Numbered from the stretch's first letter, positions 25,366-36,633 are shown. The stretch: 64,000 nucleotides of DNA from Pseudonocardia hierapolitana (GCF_007994075.1 NZ_VIWU01000001.1:7068001-7132000), one strand, 5' to 3'. Notes: generated by a model from the sequence alone, not told the origin. A program made the numbers and translations.

Positions 25366-26279
25366 ACCAGCTCCGCATCTTCGTCCGCGCCCAGCCCCTC
25401 GGCGCGATCGCGCTCGTGCTGATCACCGTGTTCGTGCTGGCCGCGATCCTCGCCCCGTGGCTCGCACCGCACGACCCCCTCGAACAGTTCCGCCGGGACA
25501 TCCTGTCCGAGCCATCGGCGCAGTTCCCGCTGGGCACCGACGACCTGGGCCGCGACGTTCTGAGCCGCGCGATCCACGGCGCCAGCACGTCGCTTCTCGT
25601 CGGCGTCGCGACCACGGCGGCGAGCCTCGTGCTCGGCACCGCGATCGGTGTGGTCTCGGGCTACTTCGGCCGCGCCGTCGACGTCGTGCTGCAGCGCGTG
25701 ATGGACGCCGTCCAGGCCGTGCCGGGCATCGTGCTGCTGCTGTTCATCGCGGTGGTGCTGGGCCCGTCGGTGCGCAACACCGTGATCGCCCTGACCGTGG
25801 TGATCACGCCGTCGTTCAACCGGATCGCCCGCGGCGAGACGCTGCGCATCCGGGAGGAGCGCTACGTCGAGGCCGCCCGCGCGACCGGAGCGGGCGTGCC
25901 GCGGATCTTGACCCGGCACGTGCTGCCCAACCTGTTCGCGTCGGTGCTCACCCTGGGCAGCCTGATCTTCGCCGGGGTGATCATCGCGGAGTCGGCGCTG
26001 TCGTTCCTCGGCATCGGCGCGCCGCCGCCCACTCCGTCGTGGGGCGCGATGCTGTCGGAGGGAGTCCGGTACGTCGAGCGCGCCCCGTGGATCATCCTCG
26101 TGCCCGCGGCGCTGCTGTCGCTCGCCGTCTTCAGCTTCAACCTGCTCGGCGACGCCCTGCGCGACCACCTCGACCCGCGCCTGCAGCGACCCGTGATCGA
26201 CCGGGCCGCCCGCCGCTGGTGGCGGGGTGGCCGCCCGCCCGCGGCGCTCGCTCCCACCCTCGCGCGTTCCGACGACTGA
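25362..26279 (+). CDS. ABC importer permease, DppC type (second importer)
   Basis: A 305-residue permease with the DppC signature FPLGTDDLGRDVLSRAIHG, the EAA loop ERYVEAARATGAGVPRILTR and SFLGIGAPPPTPSWGAM. The C-terminus carries an extra basic, proline-rich tail of about 35 residues. GTG start in a GTGA overlap. The gene is followed after 11 bases by an SDR gene and then by the importer's own receptor at 27220. Confidence 0.93.
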   Translation: MNQLRIFVRAQPLGAIALVLITVFVLAAILAPWLAPHDPLEQFRRDILSEPSAQFPLGTDDLGRDVLSRAIHGASTSLLVGVATTAASLVLGTAIGVVSGYFGRAVDVVLQRVMDAVQAVPGIVLLLFIAVVLGPSVRNTVIALTVVITPSFNRIARGETLRIREERYVEAARATGAGVPRILTRHVLPNLFASVLTLGSLIFAGVIIAESALSFLGIGAPPPTPSWGAMLSEGVRYVERAPWIILVPAALLSLAVFSFNLLGDALRDHLDPRLQRPVIDRAARRWWRGGRPPAALAPTLARSDD

Positions 26280-26290
26280 AGAGGAGCAAC

Positions 26291-27223
26291 GTGGAGATCT
26301 CGTTGGAGGGCAAGGTCGCCCTGGTCACCGGGGCGGGGCCGAACATCGGCAGCGGCATCGCGCTGGCGCTCGCCCGCTACGGGGCGAAGGTCGCGTGCAA
26401 CGACATCGACCCGGCCGCCGCGAAGACTGCGGTGGACCGCATCGAGCGCAACGGTGGCACGGCCATCGCGGTGCCCGGGGACGTCACCGACGAGGAGCAG
26501 GTCACCGGCTACATCGCGCGCGTGCTCGAGGAGTTCGGGCAGATCGACATCCTCGTCAACAACGCCGCGCTGCTCGGCGGCAAGGGCGTGCTCGACGAGA
26601 GCACGGAGTTCTTCGACCGAGCGGTCCGGGTGGCGGCGCTGGGGCACTTCCTCAACACCAAGCACGTCGGCAGGCACATGGCCGAGCGCGGCATCCGCGG
26701 CTCGATCGTCGCGATCTCCTCGTCCAACGGCTGGTCAGGCTCCGCAGGCGTGATCGCGTACGCGTTCCACAAGGGCGGGGTGAACAACTTCGTCCGGGCG
26801 GCGGCCATGGACCTCGCCCCCTACGGCATCCGCGTCAACAGCTTCACGCCCACCGCTCCCACACCGGACAACCCCGAGCTGATCAAGGAACGCGGTGCGG
26901 GCGGCGTGCTGGACCGGCCCCGTGCCCACGGCATCGGCGGGGAGACCGGCGACGAGGAGTGGCGCCGCCCGTCCCGCTGGACGGGCCAGCGGGCGCCGCT
27001 CGTGCCGATGGGCACCACCGGCACCCCGACCGACATCGGCCACTGCGTCGCGTGGATGTGCTCGGACTACGCCCGCCTGATCACCGGCTGCGACTTCGTG
27101 GTCGACGGCGGCGCCAGGGCCAAGAACTTCGCCTACGCCCCCGCGCCCGCATCCGACCTGGCCGGGCCGCTCCCGCTCATCCCGCTGGACGTCACCGGCG
27201 AGCTGGACAGGGAGCTGGCATGA
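26291..27223 (+). CDS. Short-chain dehydrogenase/reductase (SDR)
   Basis: A 310-residue classical-type SDR, longer than the usual 250. The coenzyme motif is TGAGPNIGSG, the structural motif NNAAL, the catalytic serine region SSSNGWSGS and the catalytic Tyr/Lys in YAFHK. A long insertion (about residues 200-250) with several prolines and tryptophans precedes the C-terminal DFVVDGG. GTG start after AGAGGAG. Its position between the permeases and the receptor of the second importer suggests it acts on the imported solute or its first product. NAD(P) is the expected cofactor. Confidence 0.9.
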   Translation: MEISLEGKVALVTGAGPNIGSGIALALARYGAKVACNDIDPAAAKTAVDRIERNGGTAIAVPGDVTDEEQVTGYIARVLEEFGQIDILVNNAALLGGKGVLDESTEFFDRAVRVAALGHFLNTKHVGRHMAERGIRGSIVAISSSNGWSGSAGVIAYAFHKGGVNNFVRAAAMDLAPYGIRVNSFTPTAPTPDNPELIKERGAGGVLDRPRAHGIGGETGDEEWRRPSRWTGQRAPLVPMGTTGTPTDIGHCVAWMCSDYARLITGCDFVVDGGARAKNFAYAPAPASDLAGPLPLIPLDVTGELDRELA

Positions 27224-28818
27224 GACCCGTCGACCGCAGGACGTTCCTGCTGGCGACCCTCGCGGCGTCCGGCGCGCTGGGGCTCTCGGCGTGCGGCGGC
27301 GGTGGGCGCAGCCGGTCCGGTCCGGTCGGGGAGCCGCGGCCCGGCGGCAGCCTCGTGGTGCAGCAGACCAGCGAGGTCAGCCGCGGCGTCAACCCCCTGA
27401 GCACCAGCGACCCGACCACGATGGGGATCGTCTCGGGCACCGTCTACAGCAAGCTCGCCGAGTTCCGGACCGGCCCGGACGTGAAATCGCTCGAGATCGT
27501 GCCCGACCTCGCAGAGTCCTGGGAGATCGCGCCGGACGGCCTGACCTACACCTTCCACCTCCGGCGCGACGTGCGCTGGCACAACATCGCACCCGTGAAC
27601 GGGCGCCCGTTCGTCGCCGACGACGTCGTCGCGACCTTCGAGGGCCTGAAGCAGGCCACCGGCGTGCACACGTGGATGATCGAGCCGGTCACGAGCATCA
27701 CCGCGGCCGACGACCACACCGTGGTGTTCAGCCTCGAACGGCCTTACGGCCCGCTGATGGAGTACTTCGCCTACCACTTCAACATGATCCTCCCGAGGGA
27801 GGGCGTCGAGGGGCAGTACGACCTGGAGACCCAGGCGATCGGCACCGGGCCGTTCATGCTCGACTCGCACACGCCCGACGTCGAATGGGTGCTCAAGCGC
27901 AACCCGGACTACTTCATCCCCGGCCGGCCCTACCTCGACGAGATCCGCCGCCCGATCCTCTCCGACACCGCAGCCATCACCGCAGCTCTGCGCAGCGGCC
28001 GCCTCGACGCCGGCGTCACCAGCGACGTGAACGTGGCCGAGGAGTTCAGGTCCCGCGGCGGCTTCACGGTCACCGAGACGCCCGGAGCCCCGATCAGCAT
28101 CTACCTCAACCCGAGGGTGAAGCCGCTCGACGACATCCGGGTGCGGCAGGCGGTGATGGAGGCGGTCGACTGGGTCGGCATGGGCGAGAACATCCGTGGC
28201 CACTTCAACCTGACCTCCCTGCTGCGGCCGGACACCAGCGCCGCCGCGCTGACCCGCGAAGAGGTTCTCCGGCTACGCCCGTTCGACCCCGCCCACGCGC
28301 GGGCGCTGCTCGCCGAGGCGGGCCTGTCGAACGGGTTCTCCACGTCGCTGCTCGTGCAGCGCGTCGACGACGAGGACGTGCGTGAGGCGCAGTGGATGCA
28401 GGCCGACCTCGCCGAGGTCGGCATCCAGGCCGAAATCGAGATCGTGGACCCGGCGACCGGCATCGACCGGCGCCGCAACCACGACTTCGCGATCACCAAG
28501 GCCCTGCGTGGCGTGCACCTGCCCGACCAGGTGTGGCGCGACTTCGCGCCGGACTCGATCGAGAACTACGCCCTGATCGACGACCCGGAGCTCAACCGGA
28601 TGGTCGAGCAGTCCCGTGCGACGGTCGACGAGGCCGCGCGGGACGACATCTACCGGCAGATGCAGGTGCGGATGGAGACCGAGATCCGGCAGGCCTTCTA
28701 CCCGATCCAGAAGTTCGACTACGCGATTGCGAACGAGCGGGTGCAGGGCCTGTGGCCGAGCCCGATCTACCAGGGCCGGCGCCTCGCGGATGTATGGCTC
28801 GCCGATAGCGAGGCGTGA
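27220..28818 (+). CDS. ABC importer substrate-binding lipoprotein with Tat-like signal (second importer)
   Basis: A 532-residue SBP_bac_5 receptor. The N-terminus DRRTFLLA is a twin-arginine-like motif and is followed by the lipobox GLSAC (Cys25), so it may be exported folded through Tat and then lipidated. Family features include DGLTYTFHLRRDVRWH, GTGPFML and a NPDYFIPGRPYLDE segment. The ATG forms an ATGA overlap with the SDR stop. It completes the second peptide-type importer, whose gene order (ATPases, permeases, SDR, receptor) is unusual. Solute unknown. Confidence 0.92.
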   Translation: MRPVDRRTFLLATLAASGALGLSACGGGGRSRSGPVGEPRPGGSLVVQQTSEVSRGVNPLSTSDPTTMGIVSGTVYSKLAEFRTGPDVKSLEIVPDLAESWEIAPDGLTYTFHLRRDVRWHNIAPVNGRPFVADDVVATFEGLKQATGVHTWMIEPVTSITAADDHTVVFSLERPYGPLMEYFAYHFNMILPREGVEGQYDLETQAIGTGPFMLDSHTPDVEWVLKRNPDYFIPGRPYLDEIRRPILSDTAAITAALRSGRLDAGVTSDVNVAEEFRSRGGFTVTETPGAPISIYLNPRVKPLDDIRVRQAVMEAVDWVGMGENIRGHFNLTSLLRPDTSAAALTREEVLRLRPFDPAHARALLAEAGLSNGFSTSLLVQRVDDEDVREAQWMQADLAEVGIQAEIEIVDPATGIDRRRNHDFAITKALRGVHLPDQVWRDFAPDSIENYALIDDPELNRMVEQSRATVDEAARDDIYRQMQVRMETEIRQAFYPIQKFDYAIANERVQGLWPSPIYQGRRLADVWLADSEA

Positions 28819-28919
28819 ATGGGACAGATGACGTATTCCACTCGCGCCCCCGCGCAGGTGCGATGCGGCCTGCGCTTTGCTTGGATCACCCCACCCGGCG
28901 TCCGAAGGAGTGCGCAGCC

Positions 28920-30227
28920 GTGACAGCACCTGCCACCAGCCCGTCCCGCAGAAGCATCTTCGTGGCGAGCTTCATCGGCACGTCGATCGAGTGGTACGAC
29001 TACTACATCTTCGGCACGGCGGCCGCGCTCGTGTTCGGCCAGCTGTTCTACCCGTCGTTCTCGCCTGCGGCCGGCACCCTCGCCGCGTTCGCGACGTTCG
29101 CCGTCGGGTTCGTCGCCCGCCCGCTGGGTGCCGCCGTGATCGGCCACTACGGGGACCGGCTCGGCCGCAAGTCGATGCTGGTGCTCACCCTCGTCCTGAC
29201 CGGGAGCGCCACGTTCCTGATCGGCGTGCTGCCCACGTTCGAGTCCATCGGCATCGCCGCCCCGATCCTGCTCGTCCTGCTGCGGCTGGCGCAGGGCTTC
29301 GGCGTCGGCGGCGAGTGGGGTGGCGCGGTGCTCATCGCCACCGAGCACGCCCCGCCCACGAGGCGGGCGGTCTACGGCAGCTTCGCGCAGTTCGGGGTTC
29401 CCGTCGGCGTGCTGACGTCCAACCTCGCCTTCCTCGCCGTCTCCCCGCTGTCCAACGAGGACTTCATGTCGTGGGGCTGGCGCCTGCCCTTCCTCGCGAG
29501 CATCGTGCTCGTCGTCGTCGGGATCGTCGTACGCAGGCGCCTGCAGGACGCGCCCGAGTTCGAGCGGCTCAAGAAGGAACGGACGGTCAGCAAGGTCCCG
29601 GTGGCCGAGCTGGTCCGCAGCGAGCCGCTGAAGCTGGTGCTCGCGAGCCTCGCCGCCATCGCCCCGCCCGCGATCGGCTACTCGGTGATCGTCTACATGC
29701 TCACCTACGGCACCCAGGTCGTCGGCTTCCCGCGGCCCCTGCTGCTCACGCTCATCCTGCTGTCCACCCTCGTGTGGATCGCCACGATCGTCGCGTCCGC
29801 CGTGCTCGCCGACCGGTACGGCGCCAAGCCCGTCTACGTGATCGGCACGATCACCGCGGTCGTGTGGCCGCTGCCGATGTTCGCGCTGGTCGACACCGGC
29901 AACGCCGGGCTCGCCTTCATCGCGTTCTGCGTCGCCGCGATCGTGCAGGGGCTGATCGTCGGCGCCCAGGGCCGCCTGTTCACCGAGATCTTCGACGTGC
30001 GGGTGCGCTACAGCGGCGCCTCGATCGCCTACCAGATCGGCGGGATGATCGGCGGCGCGGTCACCCCGATCGCGGCCACGGCCCTGTTCGCCGCGTACGG
30101 CTCGTCCACGGCCGTGGCGGCCTACCTCACCGCCATCTGCCTGCTCAGCCTCCTGGGCATCCTCGCCCTGCGGGTGCCGCGTCACACCCGCACCACGGAG
30201 GCGATGCCCGCAGCGACGGATGGGTGA
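28920..30227 (+). CDS. MFS transporter, metabolite:H+ symporter (MHS) family
   Basis: A 435-residue, roughly 12-helix transporter. The N-terminal SIEWYDYYIFGTAA and the GDRLGRKSML loop between helices 2 and 3 are typical of the MHS branch (shikimate, alpha-ketoglutarate, proline/betaine permeases), as are GFGVGGEWGGA and GWRLPF. The GTG at 28920 is preferred over an upstream ATG because GAAGGAG precedes it and the upstream part is not membrane-like. It ends the plus-strand transport block and probably moves an organic acid with protons. The last codons overlap the beginning of a 66-base tandem repeat. Confidence 0.92.
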   Translation: MTAPATSPSRRSIFVASFIGTSIEWYDYYIFGTAAALVFGQLFYPSFSPAAGTLAAFATFAVGFVARPLGAAVIGHYGDRLGRKSMLVLTLVLTGSATFLIGVLPTFESIGIAAPILLVLLRLAQGFGVGGEWGGAVLIATEHAPPTRRAVYGSFAQFGVPVGVLTSNLAFLAVSPLSNEDFMSWGWRLPFLASIVLVVVGIVVRRRLQDAPEFERLKKERTVSKVPVAELVRSEPLKLVLASLAAIAPPAIGYSVIVYMLTYGTQVVGFPRPLLLTLILLSTLVWIATIVASAVLADRYGAKPVYVIGTITAVVWPLPMFALVDTGNAGLAFIAFCVAAIVQGLIVGAQGRLFTEIFDVRVRYSGASIAYQIGGMIGGAVTPIAATALFAAYGSSTAVAAYLTAICLLSLLGILALRVPRHTRTTEAMPAATDG

Positions 30228-30380
30228 GTCCGGGTAGGCCTCATGGCCGTGCCCGCACCATCGGGGCCAGTGCCAGCCGCGACGGACGAATGAGCCCGGG
30301 GCGGCCTCCCGGCCACGCCCGCACCATCGTGGCTGTGCCTGCGGCGATGGGCAGGTGAGCCCTCCCAGGGCCTCCTGGCG
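30211..30380. repeat. Degenerate tandem repeat, 66-base period
   Basis: Two full copies and a partial third copy of a 66-base unit. The shared block GCCCGCACCATCG appears at 30251 and 30317, and GCGACGGA at 30213 and 30279. The first copy starts inside the last codons of the MFS gene. The unit keeps one reading frame open on the minus strand, but no gene is supported there. Confidence 0.7.
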
Positions 30381-30542
30381 GCGCCGCGCATTGTGCGGGG
30401 CCGCCCCTCCCAGCTCAAGGGAGCCTGCGGCGTCGCTGCGCGAGCCGCTCCGCGGCCCCTTGACCTGCGAGCCACTGCGGCCCCTCGGGCATGCGGTGCG
30501 GGCAGGCCGGGGGCCTGCCCGATGGGGCGCGCGGCGCCGCCA
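30362..30542. repeat. Left arm of a long imperfect inverted repeat
   Basis: About 180 bases that match the reverse complement of 30929-31110 at roughly 80-85% of positions by eye, with a few 1-6 base gaps. Shared blocks include GCGCCGCGCATT, TGCGGGGCCGCCCCTC, GCCTGCGGCGTCGCT and CTTGACCT. Each arm also carries its own small hairpin around GGGCAGGCC/GGCCTGCCC. Confidence 0.75.
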
Positions 30543-30756
30543 GCAGGCCGGTCTCACGGACACGTCATGGGCATCTCCCGCCCGTCACGCACCCTGTGTG
30601 CGCTCGCGCTCCCCGTGTCGGGCCACGCACCCCGTCAACGGGCTGCATGAGCCGAGAACGGGCGCGTGAGCGGCGCAGATCAACCCCGATCAGCACACCA
30701 TGACTCGGCGGCGACGCTGATGTACTCCTCGGGCCGATCACGGGCCCTCTCCCAAC

Positions 30757-30828
30757 CACTTCACACACCCAGTGGCCACTTCACACAAGGCCGGCCTTGT
30801 GTGAAGTCCGTACTGGGTGTGTGAAGTC
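30757..30828. terminator. Second, diverged copy of the 36-bp-arm palindrome
   Basis: Arms 30757-30792 and 30793-30828 pair at 31 of 36 positions. The centre AAGGCCGGCCTT and the units CACTTCACACA match the element at 9011-9082. It again lies between convergent genes, consistent with a bidirectional terminator carried by a repeat family. The mismatches cluster in one block of four, CCGT in place of GGCC. Confidence 0.7.
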
Positions 30829-30928
30829 GGCTCTGGCGGTGCCGCGGGCGGCATGATCAGCGGTTCGGCGCGTTCTCGTGTCGTTTTCGCCCGTTTTCGC
30901 GCCGAGGCCTCGATCATGTCCGTCGGGC

Positions 30929-31110
30929 CGCCTTCGGTGGCGCCGCGCGCCCGAAGGGCAGGCCCCTGGCCTGCCCGCATGGCTTGCCCTCAGGGGTCGC
31001 AGAGGCTCGGAGGTCAAGGGTCGCGAAGCGATCGCGAAGCGACGCCGCAGGCGCCGTTGAGCTCTGAGGGGCGGCCCCGCAGAATGCGCGGCGCCACCGA
31101 AGGCCCTGGC
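30929..31110. repeat. Right arm of the long imperfect inverted repeat
   Basis: Reverse-complement partner of 30362-30542. The 386-base spacer between the arms contains the palindrome copy at 30757-30828. Opposed arms flanking a spacer resemble a MITE-like or decayed mobile element, but no target-site duplication or transposase is seen. Confidence 0.72.
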
Positions 31111-31126
31111 GCCACCGAAGGCCCTG
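31091..31126. repeat. Exact 18-base tandem direct repeat
   Basis: GCGCCACCGAAGGCCCTG occurs twice back to back (31091-31108 and 31109-31126), overlapping the outer end of the right inverted-repeat arm and lying 23 bases after the benzoylformate decarboxylase stop in its direction of transcription. Confidence 0.85.
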
Positions 31127-31148
31127 ATCCAGAGGAAGACGGTCGCCG

Positions 31149-32750
31149 TCAGCCCAGCCGCCGCAGCTCCGTCGGCACCGGGATCTCGACGAGCCGTGGG
31201 CCCTCGGTGGTCGCCACCGCGGCGAGGGCGGCCTTGAGCTCCCGGGCGCTCGACACCCGGCAGGCGGGGACGCCGTAGCCCTCGGCGATCCGTACGGCAT
31301 CGAGGTCGGGCAGGTCGAGGCCGGGCGCGTTCTGCACTCCCAGGTGGGAGACGAAGCCGCGCAGCGCGCCGTACCCGCCGTTGCGCAGCACGAGGAACGT
31401 GACCGGCAGGCGGTGCTGCGCCGCCGTCCAGAGCCCGGTGATGCCGTACTGCGCCGCGCCGTCGCCGAGCACGGCCACGACCGGGCGTTCGGGGTCGGCG
31501 AGCGCCATGCCGACGGCGGCCGGCAGCCCGAAGCCGAGCCCGCCTGCGGCGGGGAAGAGGAACGAGCGGGGTTCGCGCAGGTCCAGGTGCGTCCAGAACT
31601 GTGCGGTGTTCGCGGTGGACTCGTTCACGAGGCGCGCGTGCGCAGGCAGGGCCTCGGTGAGCGCGGTGAACAGGGCGTCGGCGGGGAAGGGGCCCTCGTC
31701 CGGCAGCGGGGTGTGCGGGACGGTGCGTGGGGTCGGCGCGCTGCGCTCCGAGACGGCGGGCAGGGCGGAGAGCAGCTGGCCTGCGATCGCGGCAACGTCG
31801 CCCACCAGCGCATCGCCGAACGGTGCCCGGGCCGCGGACCCGGGGTCGGACCCGACGGCCACCAGTTCGGTGCCGTCGGGGAGCCAGGGGCCGGGGCGGT
31901 GGGCGTGGTAGCGGAACACCGGAGCGCCGAGCACGAGCACGAGGTCGTGGCCTGCGAGGTGCTCGGCCACGCCTGCGATGCTCGGGGGCAGCACGCCACG
32001 CCACTGCGGGTGCCGGGTGGGGAACGGGCAGCGCGGCGGTGTCGGCGCGGTCCACACCGCGGCTCGCCACCGCTCGGCCAGCGCGACCACCCGGCCGAAG
32101 GCCCGCTCGTCGTCCACCTCGGGGCCGACGACCAGCGCCGGCGTCCGTGCCGCCGCCATCCGCTCCGCCAGAGCGGTGATCACGTCCGGGTCGGCTGCGC
32201 CCACCCACCGCACCCGGCGCCCCGGGAGCAGGGCCACCGCGTCCGGGTCGGCCGGTTGCGCCCAGTCGTCCATCGGGAGCGAGACGAACACGGGCCCGGC
32301 GGGCGGCAGGGTGGCGCGGTGGAACGCCTCGGAGAGCGCACGTGGCACGTCCTGCGCCGTGGCCGGCTCGCACGCCCACTTCACCTGCGGCTCTGGCACC
32401 CGTACCAGGTCGGGCTCGCCGAGCACCGCGTTCAGCCCGACCATCGAGCGGTTCTGCTGCCCGGCCGTGACCACCAGTGGTGTGTGGCTCGCGCGGGCGT
32501 TCGCGAGGTTGCCGACGGCGTGCCCGAGGCCGGCGGCGGAGTGCAGGTTCACGAGCGCCGGACGGCCGGTGGCCTGGGCGTACCCGTCGGCCATCGCGAG
32601 CACGGCGCCTTCGTGCAGGCCCAGCACGTAGCGGAAGTCCGGGGGGAAGCCGTCGAGGAACGGCAGCTCGTTGGATCCCGGGTTTCCGAAGACCGTGGTC
32701 AGTTCCCAGGAACGCAGCAGATCGTGGACGATGTCGCGGACTGTGGGCAC
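31149..32750 (-). CDS. mdlC: Benzoylformate decarboxylase (thiamine diphosphate-dependent)
   Basis: A 533-residue TPP enzyme closely matching Pseudomonas benzoylformate decarboxylase along its length. The substrate- and cofactor-site residues fall at the same numbers: Ser26 in FGNPGSNELPFL, Glu47 in GLHEGA and His70 in NLHSAAG. The second active-site histidine is seen in PVFRYH. The TPP/Mg motif starts at GDGAAQY. It converts benzoylformate to benzaldehyde and CO2 in the mandelate pathway. No mandelate dehydrogenase or racemase is adjacent, and it is followed downstream only by repeats. It lies 80 bases downstream of the O-demethylase gene on the same strand and may be cotranscribed with it. 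Confidence 0.92.
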   Translation of the reverse strand: MPTVRDIVHDLLRSWELTTVFGNPGSNELPFLDGFPPDFRYVLGLHEGAVLAMADGYAQATGRPALVNLHSAAGLGHAVGNLANARASHTPLVVTAGQQNRSMVGLNAVLGEPDLVRVPEPQVKWACEPATAQDVPRALSEAFHRATLPPAGPVFVSLPMDDWAQPADPDAVALLPGRRVRWVGAADPDVITALAERMAAARTPALVVGPEVDDERAFGRVVALAERWRAAVWTAPTPPRCPFPTRHPQWRGVLPPSIAGVAEHLAGHDLVLVLGAPVFRYHAHRPGPWLPDGTELVAVGSDPGSAARAPFGDALVGDVAAIAGQLLSALPAVSERSAPTPRTVPHTPLPDEGPFPADALFTALTEALPAHARLVNESTANTAQFWTHLDLREPRSFLFPAAGGLGFGLPAAVGMALADPERPVVAVLGDGAAQYGITGLWTAAQHRLPVTFLVLRNGGYGALRGFVSHLGVQNAPGLDLPDLDAVRIAEGYGVPACRVSSARELKAALAAVATTEGPRLVEIPVPTELRRLG

Positions 32751-32830
32751 GAAGATCCCTCGCGAGGTCGGTGAAATCCGTCGGCGGGGCCGGGCCTGCT
32801 GCTCGACCCCGCCGACGGTGCTGAGGGGAG

Positions 32831-35037
<2,207 letters not shown>

Positions 35038-35080
35038 GGCCGCCCTACCGCCACCGGGACGGGTGATCCACACTGGCGGC

Positions 35081-35449
35081 ATGCGCAGGGCCGCGGTGCT
35101 CGCCGGACTCGTCTGCATGCTGGTCGGCGCGTTCCTCGACCGCCGCGGCCTGGGCGGGTGGGACCTCGATGCCGACCTCGACCGGCTCACGGCAGGCACC
35201 TGCGCCGTCATCGCCGCCGCCGGGCTGCTCTCGCTCGCCGCGGCCCGCAACGTCCGCGTCCTCGCCGCGATCTGCGGGGCAGCGGCCGTCGTGCCGGCCG
35301 GCCTCGCGCTCACCGGAGCCGTCGGGTCGGGGCTACCCGGCCCGTCGACCGGGGTGCTCGCGGTCGGCTGCGCCGTCGTGGTCCTCGGGACGGCCGCGCG
35401 GGCGTTCGAGGGGAGGGCCGGAGCGGGGGAGCGCGCCGGCTTCATGTAG
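35081..35449 (+). CDS. Small hypothetical membrane protein
   Basis: A 122-residue protein with three to four hydrophobic helices (residues about 5-20, 40-60, 65-85, 95-110) and an RRGLGG loop after the first. No family is recognised. ATG start 43 bases after the response regulator; a GTG at 35063 is possible. It is followed 14 bases later by an anchored beta-propeller-like protein, and the two may form a membrane-associated unit. Confidence 0.6.
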   Translation: MRRAAVLAGLVCMLVGAFLDRRGLGGWDLDADLDRLTAGTCAVIAAAGLLSLAAARNVRVLAAICGAAAVVPAGLALTGAVGSGLPGPSTGVLAVGCAVVVLGTAARAFEGRAGAGERAGFM

Positions 35450-35463
35450 CCCTGACCGCGGTC

Positions 35464-36633
35464 GTGGCGGTGGCCGGCACCGCGCTCGCCGCGTGGGCCG
35501 CGGCCGCCGTGGTGGTCGACGCGCCGGTCCGGTCGAGCACGGTGGCCGAGGCGGCTCCGGTGCCCGTCGCCGAGCGGGCCGACGGGGTCCGCTGGGAGTG
35601 GGACGCGGACGGGCCGGTGCGTGACGTGCGCGCCGCCGGCACCGGGGTCGTCGTCGCGGGCCGGGACGGCGTCACCGCGCTGGACGGGGTGACCGGTGCG
35701 CCGCGGTGGGCGTTCGCGCGGGCCGGCGCCCGGGTGGCCGACCTCGTCGTGAGCCCGGACCGCCGAGCGGTGGTCGTCGTGCACGAGGGAGCGGCGTCGC
35801 AGGTCGCCGTTGTCACGGCCCTGGACGCGCTGACCGGGGCCCGCCGCTGGGAGACCGCACTGGACAGGCGTCCGGATCTGCTGGTCACCGACACCGTCGT
35901 CGCGTTGGCGCGCTACGAGCGCCCGGACGACGACGGGCAGCATCCCCTGCGCGCCCACCTGAGCGCCCACGACGTCGACACCGGTGCCGCGGCCTGGACC
36001 TGGGAGTCACCCGCAGGCTGTGGCTCGTCCCTGGTGCGGTCGCTCGCCGCGGTCCGCGTCGTGCCGGTCGAGACGGAGTGCCCGGACGGCGCGAGCCTGC
36101 ACGGGGTCGACGAGCGCACCGGTCAGGACGCCTGGTCCCTGCCGGTCCGCCCGTTCTCCACGGCGCTGTCGGACTACGCGCTGCGCGCGACCGGCGACGG
36201 CGCGCTGCTCGTCACCGCGGGCGCCGGCACGAGCCACGTCGTCGTCGAGGCGGCCACCGGCCGCATCGCCGCCCGGCTCGAGACGGAGGACTTCCCCCTC
36301 CCCGCGCCCGACGGTCGCGTCCAGCTGCTGGGCGGCGACCCCGAGCACGTGGTCGCGGCGGTCGACGGGAGCGGCGCGATCCTCCCCGTGCCGCCCGGGT
36401 GCGCCCGCGAGGCGGCGGCCGCGGTCAGCAGCACCGCCGTGCTGCGCCTGTGCCGGGGCGAGCGGTTCCTCGACCTGCAGGTGGACGCCGGCGCACCGGT
36501 CCCGCTCGGCCTCCTGCCCGGCGATCCGTTCGCGGGGCTCGACCTGTTGCGGGACGCGTTCGTCGTGCCCGCGCCCGGCGCGGTGGTGGTCGCGGTCGCG
36601 AGCAGCCACGGCACGGTGGTCGGGCTGGGCTGA
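35464..36633 (+). CDS. Membrane-anchored PQQ-like beta-propeller protein
   Basis: About 389 residues. A hydrophobic N-terminal segment (AVAGTALAAWAAAAVVV) acts as signal or anchor, followed by repeated blades of the PQQ-binding-like type such as GVTALDGVTGAPRWAF and VVTALDALTGARRWET. No haem or metal site is visible, so it is more likely a structural or sensing propeller than a dehydrogenase. The start is uncertain: GTG at 35464 is the first in-frame codon after the previous stop, with no clear ribosome site. Function unknown; the preceding small membrane protein is a likely partner. Confidence 0.65.
   Translation: MAVAGTALAAWAAAAVVVDAPVRSSTVAEAAPVPVAERADGVRWEWDADGPVRDVRAAGTGVVVAGRDGVTALDGVTGAPRWAFARAGARVADLVVSPDRRAVVVVHEGAASQVAVVTALDALTGARRWETALDRRPDLLVTDTVVALARYERPDDDGQHPLRAHLSAHDVDTGAAAWTWESPAGCGSSLVRSLAAVRVVPVETECPDGASLHGVDERTGQDAWSLPVRPFSTALSDYALRATGDGALLVTAGAGTSHVVVEAATGRIAARLETEDFPLPAPDGRVQLLGGDPEHVVAAVDGSGAILPVPPGCAREAAAAVSSTAVLRLCRGERFLDLQVDAGAPVPLGLLPGDPFAGLDLLRDAFVVPAPGAVVVAVASSHGTVVGLG

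Larger units (their letters stand above)
30228..31148. other. Gene-free 0.9 kb composite repeat region between convergent genes
   Basis: No coding sequence is supported. The interval holds, in order, the end of the 66-base tandem repeat, the left arm of a long imperfect inverted repeat, a 160-base stretch with nothing recognisable, a diverged copy of the 36-bp-arm palindrome, the right arm of the inverted repeat, and an exact 18-base direct repeat. Open frames across it shift between frames and follow the repeats. It separates the transport block from the minus-strand benzoylformate decarboxylase gene. Confidence 0.75.

Noticed and set aside
30738..30980. An 80-codon minus-strand open frame in the repeat-rich gap
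   Set aside because: It runs straight through the palindrome and the inverted-repeat arm, has no ribosome site and no domain.
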